From the NCBI RefSeq assembly GCF_030247605.1, contig NZ_JAOTSB010000012.1:20740-84739 (forward strand): a stretch of DNA of 64,000 bases, written 5' to 3'. Source of the stretch: Acidaminobacter sp. GTDB taxonomy: Bacteria; Bacillota; Clostridia; Peptostreptococcales; Acidaminobacteraceae. Positions within the stretch are counted from its first letter, which is position 1. Every line of letters starts with the position of its first letter. A program made the translations under genes and the position numbers. Shown piece after piece: positions 16,571 through 24,748 of the stretch. The notes under the pieces are model-generated. The model was not told the DNA's origin, did no database searches, and saw nothing but the letters and a program-made list of their open reading frames with translations.

Positions 16571-17506
16571 TCAAGCATTCAGAGCCAGCATCAGGGCAGC
16601 TGCGGCCCCTGTCATAAAATCTGTCCCTGAGGTGTCACCATGGTCAAGTGCGTTCAGCGCCGCTGCTTCCAAATCTCCTTCTGTTTCGAAGCAAAGCAGC
16701 TCCAAAAGCCTGTCGTATTTTTGCGCGACATGGCCGAGTGCAGCATGTTCCAGCATAGCCTCACTTATGACCGTGGTTTTTCCTTTAGCCCTACTCGCGA
16801 GCTTCTGATTGCGTTTCAAAAGTTTTTCACGGTTCATGACCTGCCCATAAGGGGTGCGGATACTTGCGGCCATAAAACCGGCGACATAATCATCCGACGA
16901 CGGTGTCAGACCCGGGCCAAACCCAACCAGCCTTGTAAAGGCAGTAATTACTCTGGACTCACCTGCTTCTGTCCCGTCTCTGTAAGCTTCAGAAAACTGA
17001 TCCAGTCGTCCTTTGATAAAATCTACATACCGGTTTCCGGTCATGTCAGCGGGACAAGTCCCCGGATGAGGCAACACCCTGGCTTCACAAAGATACGGCA
17101 GGAGACCCTCCGGCTTTCCCCGAATCAGGAGCAGCTTGGTGAAAGACTCAAGGCGCTTCATCATTTCAGCTCTCGTCAGTTGTTCAGAGGGAGGCAAGTC
17201 AAAGCTCCACATTGGCGTCCATTTCTGTGCGTGTGAAAACTCCAAATGCGTTTCCCCAATAATAATGCCCTCGCTTGAACTGCTGACCGGCATTCCGGGA
17301 TGCCAGCCCAAAGACTTCAGTGATCCTTTTGAGACCTGAAAAGTCATGGGTGCAAGATCCATTTGATCCGACACAATAGTCATCAGAACCCCACTTGAAA
17401 AGAGCAGATTGACAGCCCGCTCAAAAGTCGAGTGGACTTCGCCGGTTTGACCTGGACTTTGGGTTAAAAAGGTTAGACAGTCCTCTGACACGCGAAGCAC
17501 TTTCAT
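16571..17506 (-). CDS. allH: DUF2877 protein (AllH/YlbF-type)
   Basis: A 311-residue DUF2877 protein, third component of the FdrA cluster. The family signature GFGPGLTPSSDDYVAGFM lies near residue 200, and the C-terminal Gly/Asp-rich stretch (HGDTSGTDFMTGAAAAL) also fits. It is the first gene of the FdrA-DUF1116-cyclase-CoA transferase run and is preceded by a GGTGATC-type ribosome binding site. The PucR-type regulator lies 78 nt upstream in the same direction, so the two may be co-transcribed or the cluster may start in that gap. Its biochemical part in the complex is not visible from sequence. Confidence 0.88.
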   Translation of the reverse strand: MKVLRVSEDCLTFLTQSPGQTGEVHSTFERAVNLLFSSGVLMTIVSDQMDLAPMTFQVSKGSLKSLGWHPGMPVSSSSEGIIIGETHLEFSHAQKWTPMWSFDLPPSEQLTRAEMMKRLESFTKLLLIRGKPEGLLPYLCEARVLPHPGTCPADMTGNRYVDFIKGRLDQFSEAYRDGTEAGESRVITAFTRLVGFGPGLTPSSDDYVAGFMAASIRTPYGQVMNREKLLKRNQKLASRAKGKTTVISEAMLEHAALGHVAQKYDRLLELLCFETEGDLEAAALNALDHGDTSGTDFMTGAAAALMLALNA

Positions 17507-17584
17507 AGTCGATCACCACACAGACTTTTGATTAGAGGGCATAGGGTTCATCTAAACTTAGTGTACCAGAGTCACAGGCAGGGT

Positions 17585-19330
17585 TCATTGTGCCCCGCTT
17601 CCAAAATCAAGGGACCCCGTTTGTGACTCAGACCCAAGGTCGGTCTGTATCAGATCCATGATCTTCAGCGCGATCTGAACGTTGAGACGCGTTGATGGGT
17701 CTTCAAGATCAAGTCCGGAAATCTCCCGGATGCGCTGCATTCTGTAAATGATGGTATTGTAGTGCGTATACATTTCCTCAGAGACCCGCTTCAGGTTGCT
17801 GCCGCAATCAAAATAGAGCTTGAGGGTTTCCAGCAAATTAGTGTCCTTCTCCCTGTCGTACTTAGCAAGCGGCTCCAGCATTTCCCTGAAAAAGGATTTG
17901 AGCTCCGGTTCCAGCTCTTCAAAAGAAAGGAGTTTATAGATTCCAAGAGCGTCATAGTGTATAGGACGTCCTTTTTCACCGCAAAGATGATGATTGGCAA
18001 GTGCGCGATTGGCCTCGCTCTTTGACTTATAGAGAAGTTCCAGCTGTTTATACTGACGCCCAACACCTACTGAGAGAAGTTCCTTCAGCCCTTCCAATTC
18101 GGCGCTGTGGAGGATTTCTCCCGCGAATTTCATCACAGTTTCCTTAACCCGATCCTCTGATAAATCCTTGGGTTGACCAAACAAAATGATGAGCCTGTCG
18201 CTCTTCTGAGCAAAATGGACTCTGCCTTTGTAGGCTCGAGAGATCCGCTCGATAATGCTGACCATTTTGGTGCCAATGGTTTGAATAAAACTGGCATTGT
18301 TTGGCGTCAGCTTCAGCACCTCAGAAGTTGAGTCAAAATCAGCAACAACGACAGAATAGGCATAATTTGGATTGAACTCCATATAGACAGCGTGCTCGAG
18401 GGCTCGCTGCTGCCGGAAGGTCTCCGTCGACAGCAAATCATCGAAAAACTCTACTTTGTGTCGGTTCGCGCTTTCGTATATGGACATTTTCTTGAGCAGG
18501 TCCAGCGCAATTAGAGAGGTGGACGCTTCGATGACTGAAATCTCCATTGCGTTCAGCGTCTTTTCAGTTTCCCACAGAATGACCCACCCATAGTGTCTCT
18601 CATCTGATGAAATGGGAATTGCGACCCTGTTGAATGGGATGCCAGGTTTTCCTGTTCCATGAAGGGCGCCTTCAGGCAGTTCTTCCTCTGTCACAGGACT
18701 ATCCTGGATTTTGTTCTTATCCATAAACTGCTCAGCCCTATTGATCAAAACTGACTTCATAGCTTCAGGTCCTGAGACAACCAGATTTTTGAAAAGTGGT
18801 TCAACTATGGCCACGGGCAGCCCCACGCTTTTGTGAATGGCTCTTGCAATCTCCTGCAGGCTGCCGCCCCTGAGCATTACCCGGGTGATCCTGCGGTTGA
18901 AGTCGTTCACCTGGCTGATGATAGCGCTCTGACGGTTGAGAAGTTCGCTCATAACCGGCATCATGATGTCGGAATAAGATATTTCAAAGGGGATTTCAAT
19001 TAGGGGGAAGTCATATGCATCAGCGGTTGACAGCACAGTGTCCGGCAGCGTGTCGACGAAACGCTTGGTCTTGATGCCCATGCCCGCCAAACCCATTTCG
19101 CTGAAAGTTGGAATCAGCGTATTCAGAATTTCAATGTCGTCCTTTATGGAATATGCCGTAGTTAATAGGAATTCTCCCGGACGGACCCAGTCTATAATAT
19201 CTGGGACTTCCATGACGTTGACTTTGGTGACCCGCTTGTCGAGACCGCCGCTGCCTGCCAATACATGAGATTCTTTGAGCACCGTCATTTCAATCAGGTC
19301 CCGGACCCGAATACCGATGATATTGTCCAT
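17585..19330 (-). CDS. PucR-family transcriptional regulator
   Basis: A 581-residue PucR/CdaR-type regulator. The N-terminal purine-catabolism PucR domain covers residues 1-130 (GIRVRDLIEMTVLKESHVLAG at the start, split here as GIRVRDLIEM / TVLKESHVLAG). A GAF/GGDEF-like middle follows, and the C-terminal HTH_30 domain is at about 515-575 (LKRVSEEMYTHYNTIIYRMQ). In B. subtilis PucR activates purine-degradation genes in response to allantoin-type compounds. The start at 19330 has GGAGGTAG upstream. It lies between the permease, whose terminator precedes it, and the DUF2877 cluster. It is the obvious candidate regulator for the surrounding transport, hydroxylase and ureide genes. Confidence 0.93.
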   Translation of the reverse strand: MDNIIGIRVRDLIEMTVLKESHVLAGSGGLDKRVTKVNVMEVPDIIDWVRPGEFLLTTAYSIKDDIEILNTLIPTFSEMGLAGMGIKTKRFVDTLPDTVLSTADAYDFPLIEIPFEISYSDIMMPVMSELLNRQSAIISQVNDFNRRITRVMLRGGSLQEIARAIHKSVGLPVAIVEPLFKNLVVSGPEAMKSVLINRAEQFMDKNKIQDSPVTEEELPEGALHGTGKPGIPFNRVAIPISSDERHYGWVILWETEKTLNAMEISVIEASTSLIALDLLKKMSIYESANRHKVEFFDDLLSTETFRQQRALEHAVYMEFNPNYAYSVVVADFDSTSEVLKLTPNNASFIQTIGTKMVSIIERISRAYKGRVHFAQKSDRLIILFGQPKDLSEDRVKETVMKFAGEILHSAELEGLKELLSVGVGRQYKQLELLYKSKSEANRALANHHLCGEKGRPIHYDALGIYKLLSFEELEPELKSFFREMLEPLAKYDREKDTNLLETLKLYFDCGSNLKRVSEEMYTHYNTIIYRMQRIREISGLDLEDPSTRLNVQIALKIMDLIQTDLGSESQTGSLDFGSGAQ

Positions 19331-19370
19331 TTCACTACCTCCGTTTGTTATTCACTCACAAATCACTTAT

Positions 19371-19401
19371 ATTATAACAAAAAGAAAAGCCCTCGCGTCA
19401 A
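19371..19401 (-). promoter_or_regulatory. Possible promoter of the PucR-type gene
   Basis: TATAAT on the minus strand at 19376-19371; the best -35 match is TTGACG (19401-19396) with a long 19-nt spacer, inside the loop of the preceding terminator. The -10 is convincing, the -35 less so. Confidence 0.45.
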
Positions 19402-19408
19402 CGAGGGC
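19380..19408 (-). terminator. Terminator of the NCS2 permease gene
   Basis: On the minus strand GCCCTCG-TTGACG-CGAGGGC forms a 7-bp hairpin followed by TTTTCTTTTT, 43 nt after the permease stop. Confidence 0.85.
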
Positions 19409-19450
19409 CCTGATACGGGAAGAAAAAAATTTGTTTCCAGACAATAAGTC

Positions 19451-20692
19451 TTAAGCTTCTTTTGATTCAGGCAATACCACATTGAGTAAGATTCCGACGA
19501 TTGCTGCAAGTGCCATACCTTCAAGATTAAGAGAAAAAAGACCAATTTTGAAAGGTATAACTGCGCCGCCAAGGCCAAGAACCAGGATAACTGCGGCGAT
19601 GATCAGGTTTCTGGAAGACGTGAAGTCGACTTTATTCTCAACCAGGGTTCTGGCGCCAATCGAAGCGATCATACCAAACAGGATGATGGAGATGCCGCCG
19701 ATAACTGCCGTTGGAATAGTTGAAATAACAGCACTGAGCTTTGGAACCAAGCCGAGAATTATCGCGAATACTGCTGCGATCTGCATGATTTTTGGATCCC
19801 ATGCTTTTGTCAGCGCGAGGACACCCGTATTCTCCGAATAAGTTGTATTCGCAGGACCGCCGAACATAGCTGACAGCGCCGTTGCAAGACCGTCACCCAT
19901 CAAGGTTCTGACAAAGCCAGGGTCCTTGGTGAAATCTCTTTTGACCGTGGAGCTGATCGCCAGGACGTCGCCAATGTGCTCTATCATAGTCGCAAGCGCG
20001 ATAGGCGCAACCGTCAGGACAGCTTCAGCGTTAAATTTCGCTACCGTAAACGCAGGGATGCCAAAAATGGCCGCTTCCTGAATTGGTGTGAAATCAACTC
20101 TGCCAAGTATGACTGCAAAAACATAACCGCCAATCAGACCAATGATAACCGGAATGACCTTGAGGAAGCCTTTTGCGAAAACGCTGACGCCAGTGACAAT
20201 AACAAACGCCACTATGGCCAGCAGCCAGTCGCCTGAAGCCATTGAAACTGCCGTAGGCGCAAGTTTCAAACCGATAACGATAATGATAGGTCCTGTCACC
20301 ACCGGCGGGAAGAATTTAAGGACGCGTTCGATACCGAAGACCGCGATCAAGCCGGCTAGGAGAAGATAAATCAAACCAGCGACGACTATACCGCCCTGGG
20401 CGTACTCCATGCCATGGGTCTGAGCGACTGCTAAAATTGGAGCGATGAAGGCGAAGGAAGAACCGAGAAACGCCGGTACTTTTCCTTGTGTAATGACATG
20501 GAACAGCAATGTGCCGATCCCCGCCATAAACAGTGCGACTGAGATATTCATGCCCGTGATGATTGGAACGAGCACTGTCGCGCCGAACATAGTGAAGGTG
20601 TGCTGAATTCCCAGGGTGATCATTTTTGGTACGCCGAGCTTCGTGACGTCACGTATGCCGTCGTGGTTGATGTTTAGTTCTTCTTTACTCAT
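19451..20692 (-). CDS. NCS2-family uracil/xanthine permease
   Basis: A 413-residue, 14-helix nucleobase permease of the NCS2 (UraA/PbuX) family in the cytoplasmic membrane. KVPAFLGSSFAFIAP near residue 70 and the substrate-site motif GGPANTTYSENTGVLALTK near residue 270 are present. The TTYSEN form with Glu is closer to UraA/RutG-type uracil carriers than to classic xanthine carriers. AAAGGAG lies seven bases before ATG 20692, and an extended -10 (TGTTATAAT, minus strand near 20763) stands upstream. The purine hydroxylase and PucR context argues for xanthine or uric acid, the motif for uracil; the substrate is open. It has its own terminator. Confidence 0.9.
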   Translation of the reverse strand: MSKEELNINHDGIRDVTKLGVPKMITLGIQHTFTMFGATVLVPIITGMNISVALFMAGIGTLLFHVITQGKVPAFLGSSFAFIAPILAVAQTHGMEYAQGGIVVAGLIYLLLAGLIAVFGIERVLKFFPPVVTGPIIIVIGLKLAPTAVSMASGDWLLAIVAFVIVTGVSVFAKGFLKVIPVIIGLIGGYVFAVILGRVDFTPIQEAAIFGIPAFTVAKFNAEAVLTVAPIALATMIEHIGDVLAISSTVKRDFTKDPGFVRTLMGDGLATALSAMFGGPANTTYSENTGVLALTKAWDPKIMQIAAVFAIILGLVPKLSAVISTIPTAVIGGISIILFGMIASIGARTLVENKVDFTSSRNLIIAAVILVLGLGGAVIPFKIGLFSLNLEGMALAAIVGILLNVVLPESKEA

Positions 20693-20757
20693 GGGCAGCT
20701 CCTTTCATCCTCTTAGTATTTTCTCCCGTATCACTGAGAAAAAATAAGTTCACTAAC

Positions 20758-20766
20758 ATTATAACA
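20758..20766 (-). promoter_or_regulatory. Extended -10 promoter for the NCS2 permease
   Basis: Minus-strand TGTTATAAT matches the extended -10 form TGnTATAAT; no good -35 hexamer is seen at 17 nt. Confidence 0.5.
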
Positions 20767-20900
20767 GAGGCATAGCCTTTGTTAGCCTGAAAACAAAAAT
20801 TTGAGGTGAAAATTTTGTGCAAATCTAGTGAGCTTGAAGACTTGAAATACCAATGATTCCAGCCAGCGAAACAACTGTTGACATAACCCTTGATTCTAGA

Positions 20901-20925
20901 GAACTCGGTGTCTGACACCGAGTTC
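20901..20925. repeat. Perfect GTGTC-T-GACAC palindrome after the hydroxylase operon
   Basis: A 25-bp perfect palindrome with 12-bp arms GAACTCGGTGTC around one T. It lies 8 nt downstream of the large-subunit stop and has no T tract, so it is a 3' transcript-border candidate rather than a standard terminator. Confidence 0.85.
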
Positions 20926-20933
20926 CTAAACGC

Positions 20934-23249
20934 TTACTTAGTCTGCCCTTTTGCTTTCATTGCTGCCAGAACCTTCTCCGGCGTCAGCGGCATGGTCGAC
21001 AACCGTATGCCCACAGCCTTGTAAACCGCGTTGGCAATGGCGGGCGCCGTAGGCACCATGGCCGGCTCAGCCACGCCCCGGGCTCCGTAAGGGCCGGACT
21101 CCTCCGGATTTTCAACAAAAGACACAACCAGCTCCGGCATGTCGTCCGACGTTGGAATCTTATAATCCACAAAGGACTTGTTCAAGATCTTGCCGTCCTT
21201 CAGCATCAGTTCCTCAAATAATGCCGTGCCCATGCCCTGCAGGATCGCGCCCTCCAGCTGGCCCTCCAGCATCTGCGGATTCACCACCTGGCCCACATCA
21301 AAGCACGACGCCACCTTCAGCACCTTGATGTGCCCGGTTTCCACGTCCACCTCCAGATCCACGCCCTGGGCGCCATAAGTCCAGAACGCGACCGGATGAT
21401 CTCCGAGCCCCGTCTTTTTGTCCGCATTCCGGATGTTCGGAGGGATAAAGGAGCCTCTGCCGATGATTGGCCCATGAACACCGCTGCCATCCTCAAAAGT
21501 CAGGCCAAGAGCCAGCTCGCTGATGGCGACCTTACGGTCCGGATAAATCTGAGAGACAATGAACCCATCCCGCATCTCAAGATCCCGCTTGTAAACCCCA
21601 AGCTTGATCTGCGCCAGCTCGAAGAGCTGGGCTTTCGCATCCTGCGCCGCTTCATAAACCGCCCGGCCTGCAGAGTACGTGATGCGGCTCGCCACTGTTT
21701 GCCACTCATAAGGCGTATGATCCGTATCTCCGGTGCGAACCGTTATTTTTTCCGGTGAGATCGACAGCACTTCTGCTGCTATTTGCGTCATGACCGTGTC
21801 AGAGCCCTGACCAATGTCCTGGGCGCTGACCAGAAGATGCGCAGTGCCATCCTCATTCAGCTTGATGACAGCGGAGGAAGCCGCGTTATTAGGCATGGAC
21901 GGCGCTTTCCAGCCACAGGCAATCGCCTTGCCCCGGCGTTTGTTTGGTCCGGAGGCAGGCTCTTCCTTGTCCAGCTCAATATCTCGAATGACATTGTCCA
22001 GACATTCCATCAGTCCGCACACTTCGACCAATTCGCCGGTCCCGGTTCGGCCGCCCGGCTTTAATCCGTTGATGCGCCTGATCTCCACCGGTGAAATGCC
22101 TATTTGCTCCGCCACAATGTCCAGGTTTTGTTCGATTCCAAAGTGGATTTCACTCATGCCAAAGCCCCTGTAGGGACCGCCCACCGGATGATTGGTGTAG
22201 ACGCAGTAGGAATCTGTATGGACGTTATCAATGTCGTACGGGCCCGCGGAAGCGTACCCTGCCGCTTTAACTATATTGACGCCATATTCCGTATAAGCGC
22301 CGCCGTCCCAGATAAATTCGTTTTGAACGGCGACAATTTTTCCGTCTTTGCGCACACCGGTCTTAATAGTCGCATGGAGCCCCTGGCGCACATAAGCGTT
22401 TTCAAACTCATCTTCACGGGAGTAGGTCAGCTTCACCGGCCGTCCGTTTGATCTCATGGCCAGCGGAATGATGATGCCTTCCAGTGTCGTCCCGGCTTTG
22501 GAGCCGAAGCCGCCGCCCACAGCAGGAGACATGACGCGGAGCTTGTTGAGAGGTATGTCAAAAGCAGCAGAAAGCGCTTGTCGGACTGCATAAGGCGACT
22601 GACAGGAAGCCCAGACGGTCAGGTAACCATCCGCATCCATCTGCGCAACTGCGGTGTGGGTTTCAATAGGCACGTGCTGAACGTGGGGCACGTAAAATTT
22701 GTTCTCGAAGACGAAATCCGCCTCTGCGAAACCCTTTTCAACGTCGCCTTTTCGCAGCTTGTAGTGGTTGGAAATATTGGTACCCGGCTCCGGGAAAAAG
22801 ACCGGGGCCACCTTGTAGTCGCCAAGATCAGGGTGAACCAGCGGCGCGTTGGGCGCCATGGCCTCCACTGCGTTGGTCACAGCAGGCAGGACCTCATATT
22901 CAACCTTGATCAACTCGACAGCAGCCTGGGCGATGTCCTCGCTCTCCGCCGCCACAGCCGCAACGGCCTCACCACGGTACCTGGCCTTGCCGACTGCCAA
23001 AAAGTTCTTGTCCTCAAGATACAGACCGCCGCGCTTAGTGTAGAATTCGCCCGTTATGACGTCCTTAACGCCCTTTAAACGAAGGGCTTCAGAGGGATCA
23101 ATGGACAGAATTTTGGCATGGGGATGCGGACTGCGCTTGACAGCAACGTACAGCATTCTGGGCATTTTCATGTCATCCACATATTTCAGGGAGCCGGTGA
23201 CCTTCTTGACACCGTCAACCCGTTTAATGCTCTTTCCAACGAACTTCAA
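20934..23249 (-). CDS. xdhA: Molybdenum hydroxylase large subunit (xanthine dehydrogenase type)
   Basis: A 771-residue molybdopterin-cytosine-dinucleotide-binding subunit that hydroxylates a purine-like heterocycle. Domain 1 is at about 15-120. Mo-site motifs include GGGFGSKAG near residue 240, GGPYRGFGMSE near 365 and GVAEPAMVPTAPAIANAV near 720 with the catalytic Glu. The loop PYRGFG is of the xanthine dehydrogenase kind; the Cys-containing AYRCSFR loop of CO dehydrogenase is absent. The start is TTG 23249, behind a run of seven Gs; the frame open to 23351 overlaps the Fe-S subunit gene and is rejected. The gene order FAD, Fe-S, Mo subunit is the Cox-like order. A xanthine or hypoxanthine substrate is inferred from the neighbours. 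Confidence 0.92.
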   Translation of the reverse strand: MKFVGKSIKRVDGVKKVTGSLKYVDDMKMPRMLYVAVKRSPHPHAKILSIDPSEALRLKGVKDVITGEFYTKRGGLYLEDKNFLAVGKARYRGEAVAAVAAESEDIAQAAVELIKVEYEVLPAVTNAVEAMAPNAPLVHPDLGDYKVAPVFFPEPGTNISNHYKLRKGDVEKGFAEADFVFENKFYVPHVQHVPIETHTAVAQMDADGYLTVWASCQSPYAVRQALSAAFDIPLNKLRVMSPAVGGGFGSKAGTTLEGIIIPLAMRSNGRPVKLTYSREDEFENAYVRQGLHATIKTGVRKDGKIVAVQNEFIWDGGAYTEYGVNIVKAAGYASAGPYDIDNVHTDSYCVYTNHPVGGPYRGFGMSEIHFGIEQNLDIVAEQIGISPVEIRRINGLKPGGRTGTGELVEVCGLMECLDNVIRDIELDKEEPASGPNKRRGKAIACGWKAPSMPNNAASSAVIKLNEDGTAHLLVSAQDIGQGSDTVMTQIAAEVLSISPEKITVRTGDTDHTPYEWQTVASRITYSAGRAVYEAAQDAKAQLFELAQIKLGVYKRDLEMRDGFIVSQIYPDRKVAISELALGLTFEDGSGVHGPIIGRGSFIPPNIRNADKKTGLGDHPVAFWTYGAQGVDLEVDVETGHIKVLKVASCFDVGQVVNPQMLEGQLEGAILQGMGTALFEELMLKDGKILNKSFVDYKIPTSDDMPELVVSFVENPEESGPYGARGVAEPAMVPTAPAIANAVYKAVGIRLSTMPLTPEKVLAAMKAKGQTK

Positions 23250-23266
23250 GGTGAAGCCCCCCCTCA

Positions 23267-23755
23267 TTAGTCGTTCCCGTGTCCAACCCGGTTCTGATCC
23301 GCGACACTTTGAATGGCCTGGACAATTTTTTTGTATCCGGTGCACCGGCACAGGTTGCCGCTGATGCCTTCCTTGATCTCCTCATAAGTCGGCGTTGGAT
23401 TCTCATCCAGCAGCGCCTTGGCCGTCATGATCATTCCCGGCGTGCAGTAGCCGCACTGCAGGGCCGCATTGTCAATAAAAGCCTGCTGCAGCGGATCCAG
23501 ATGCGTGCCGTCCGAAAGGCCCTCAATAGTCTCAATAATGCTGCCCTCTGCCTCAGGTGCCAGAACCAGACATGCGTTCACTGCCTGCCCGTTCATAATG
23601 ACCGTGCACGCGCCGCATTCCCCGGCACCGCAGCCTTCCTTGGCGCCGGTCATGTCGAAGTCTTCCCTGAGCATTTTCAGAAGTGTTCTATTCGGCAGCG
23701 TCTCATGCTCAACTTCTTCACCGTTTAAAATAAAACTGACTGTCAGCTTGCTCAT
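23267..23755 (-). CDS. xdhC: Molybdenum hydroxylase [2Fe-2S] subunit
   Basis: A 162-residue electron-transfer subunit with two [2Fe-2S] clusters. The plant-ferredoxin-type site is CGAGECGACTV with a fourth Cys in NACLV, and the helical-bundle site is CGYCTPG with LCRCTGY. All eight cysteines are present and the length is normal. It overlaps the FAD subunit gene by 4 nt (ATGA) and ends 17 nt before the start of the large subunit, so the three genes form one operon. Confidence 0.95.
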   Translation of the reverse strand: MSKLTVSFILNGEEVEHETLPNRTLLKMLREDFDMTGAKEGCGAGECGACTVIMNGQAVNACLVLAPEAEGSIIETIEGLSDGTHLDPLQQAFIDNAALQCGYCTPGMIMTAKALLDENPTPTYEEIKEGISGNLCRCTGYKKIVQAIQSVADQNRVGHGND

Positions 23756-24585
23756 GACACCGCGCCTCCCTTCTCAATCTGTTCGAGTCCGCGCTTCAGC
23801 ATGACCTTCACCATCTCGAGGCGGTATTCCCTGGAAGCCCGCACGTCATCAATAGGTTTAACCTCTGAAACTGCGCAGGAGAGGACTTCCTCCAGGGCTG
23901 CCCCTTGATTCAGCAGCGCCTCAGTCTTTGGCAGCCTGACCGGCGTTGGCGCCACAGCGCCATAAGAGAGCCTCCAGCCATCCTCCGCCTTCAGCAGCGT
24001 CATGCAGACCATGGATAGGTCTACCTCTTTGCGCCTTGCCAGCTTGGTAAACACACCCTGCCCCGCTGTCTTAGTCACGCGAACCCCTTTGACTATTTCA
24101 CCCGGTTTCAGGGAAGTTTTTCTCACAAATACAAAAAAATCGCGGATGGGGATCTCCCGCTCTCCCTCAGGTCCGAACACCTCAAGAACGGCGTCCAGCG
24201 CCATGAGCGGCGTCGCCGTATCCGCCAGCGGCGAAGCATTGCAGAGATTACCTATGCAGGTTGCGCGGTTTCGCACCTGTTTGGAACCCACGGAGAGCGC
24301 GGCCTCAGCCAAATAAGGAAAGCTTTTGCCGATGGTCTCATGACGGCCCACCTGATTCAAATTTACCGTTGCACCAATATATACAGATTCCTCGTCCTCG
24401 CGGATCCGGCTGAGCTGCTCTATGCCTTTGAGATCGATCACCGCTGACGGAAGCGTCAGTCCGTCGCGCATTCTGACTATCAAATCCGTGCCCCCGTTTA
24501 AGAGATGCCCGCCGTCGCCATAGCGAACCAACAGCTCTGAGGCTTCTTTCAGACTTGAAGGTCTGAAATACTCAAATGGTCTCAT
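23752..24585 (-). CDS. xdhB: Molybdenum hydroxylase FAD-binding subunit
   Basis: A 277-residue FAD subunit (CoxM/XdhB family). The FAD-binding motif appears as LLNGGTDLIVRMRDG near residue 30, then GATVNLNQV and ATCIGNLCNASPLADT near residue 110. The C-terminal CO-dehydrogenase-flavoprotein domain covers about 170-270. It is the first gene of the hydroxylase operon. AGGGGGG lies before ATG 24585, and two TATAAT hexamers occur on the minus strand in the 160-nt gap to the divergent VWA gene, though neither has a strong -35. Confidence 0.94.
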   Translation of the reverse strand: MRPFEYFRPSSLKEASELLVRYGDGGHLLNGGTDLIVRMRDGLTLPSAVIDLKGIEQLSRIREDEESVYIGATVNLNQVGRHETIGKSFPYLAEAALSVGSKQVRNRATCIGNLCNASPLADTATPLMALDAVLEVFGPEGEREIPIRDFFVFVRKTSLKPGEIVKGVRVTKTAGQGVFTKLARRKEVDLSMVCMTLLKAEDGWRLSYGAVAPTPVRLPKTEALLNQGAALEEVLSCAVSEVKPIDDVRASREYRLEMVKVMLKRGLEQIEKGGAVS

Positions 24586-24675
24586 GGTTATAACCCCCCT
24601 ATGATTTAATTATAGGCCACTTTGATTATCATTATACTCTAAATTTTCTGTCATTTGTCCGGATTCCTTAGTGAA

Positions 24676-24704
24676 TAGACAACAAGGATTTCGAGTTATA
24701 TAAT
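24676..24704 (+). promoter_or_regulatory. Promoter of the VWA/MoxR operon
   Basis: TAGACA (24676-24681), a 17-nt spacer and TATAAT (24699-24704), 45 nt before the GTG start. Confidence 0.7.
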
Positions 24705-24748
24705 TAAGTCAGCGTTTTCCAATTTGCTCGAAAGGCAGGTGATGTCCC

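Noticed and set aside
20693..20933. Purine riboswitch in front of the NCS2 permease
   Set aside because: I could not find the conserved P1 stem and loop sequences of the purine aptamer; only an extended -10 and a repeat palindrome are seen.
20934..24585. Carbon monoxide dehydrogenase (CoxMSL)
   Set aside because: The gene order fits, but the large subunit has PYRGFG where the CO dehydrogenase has the Cys-containing AYRCSFR loop.
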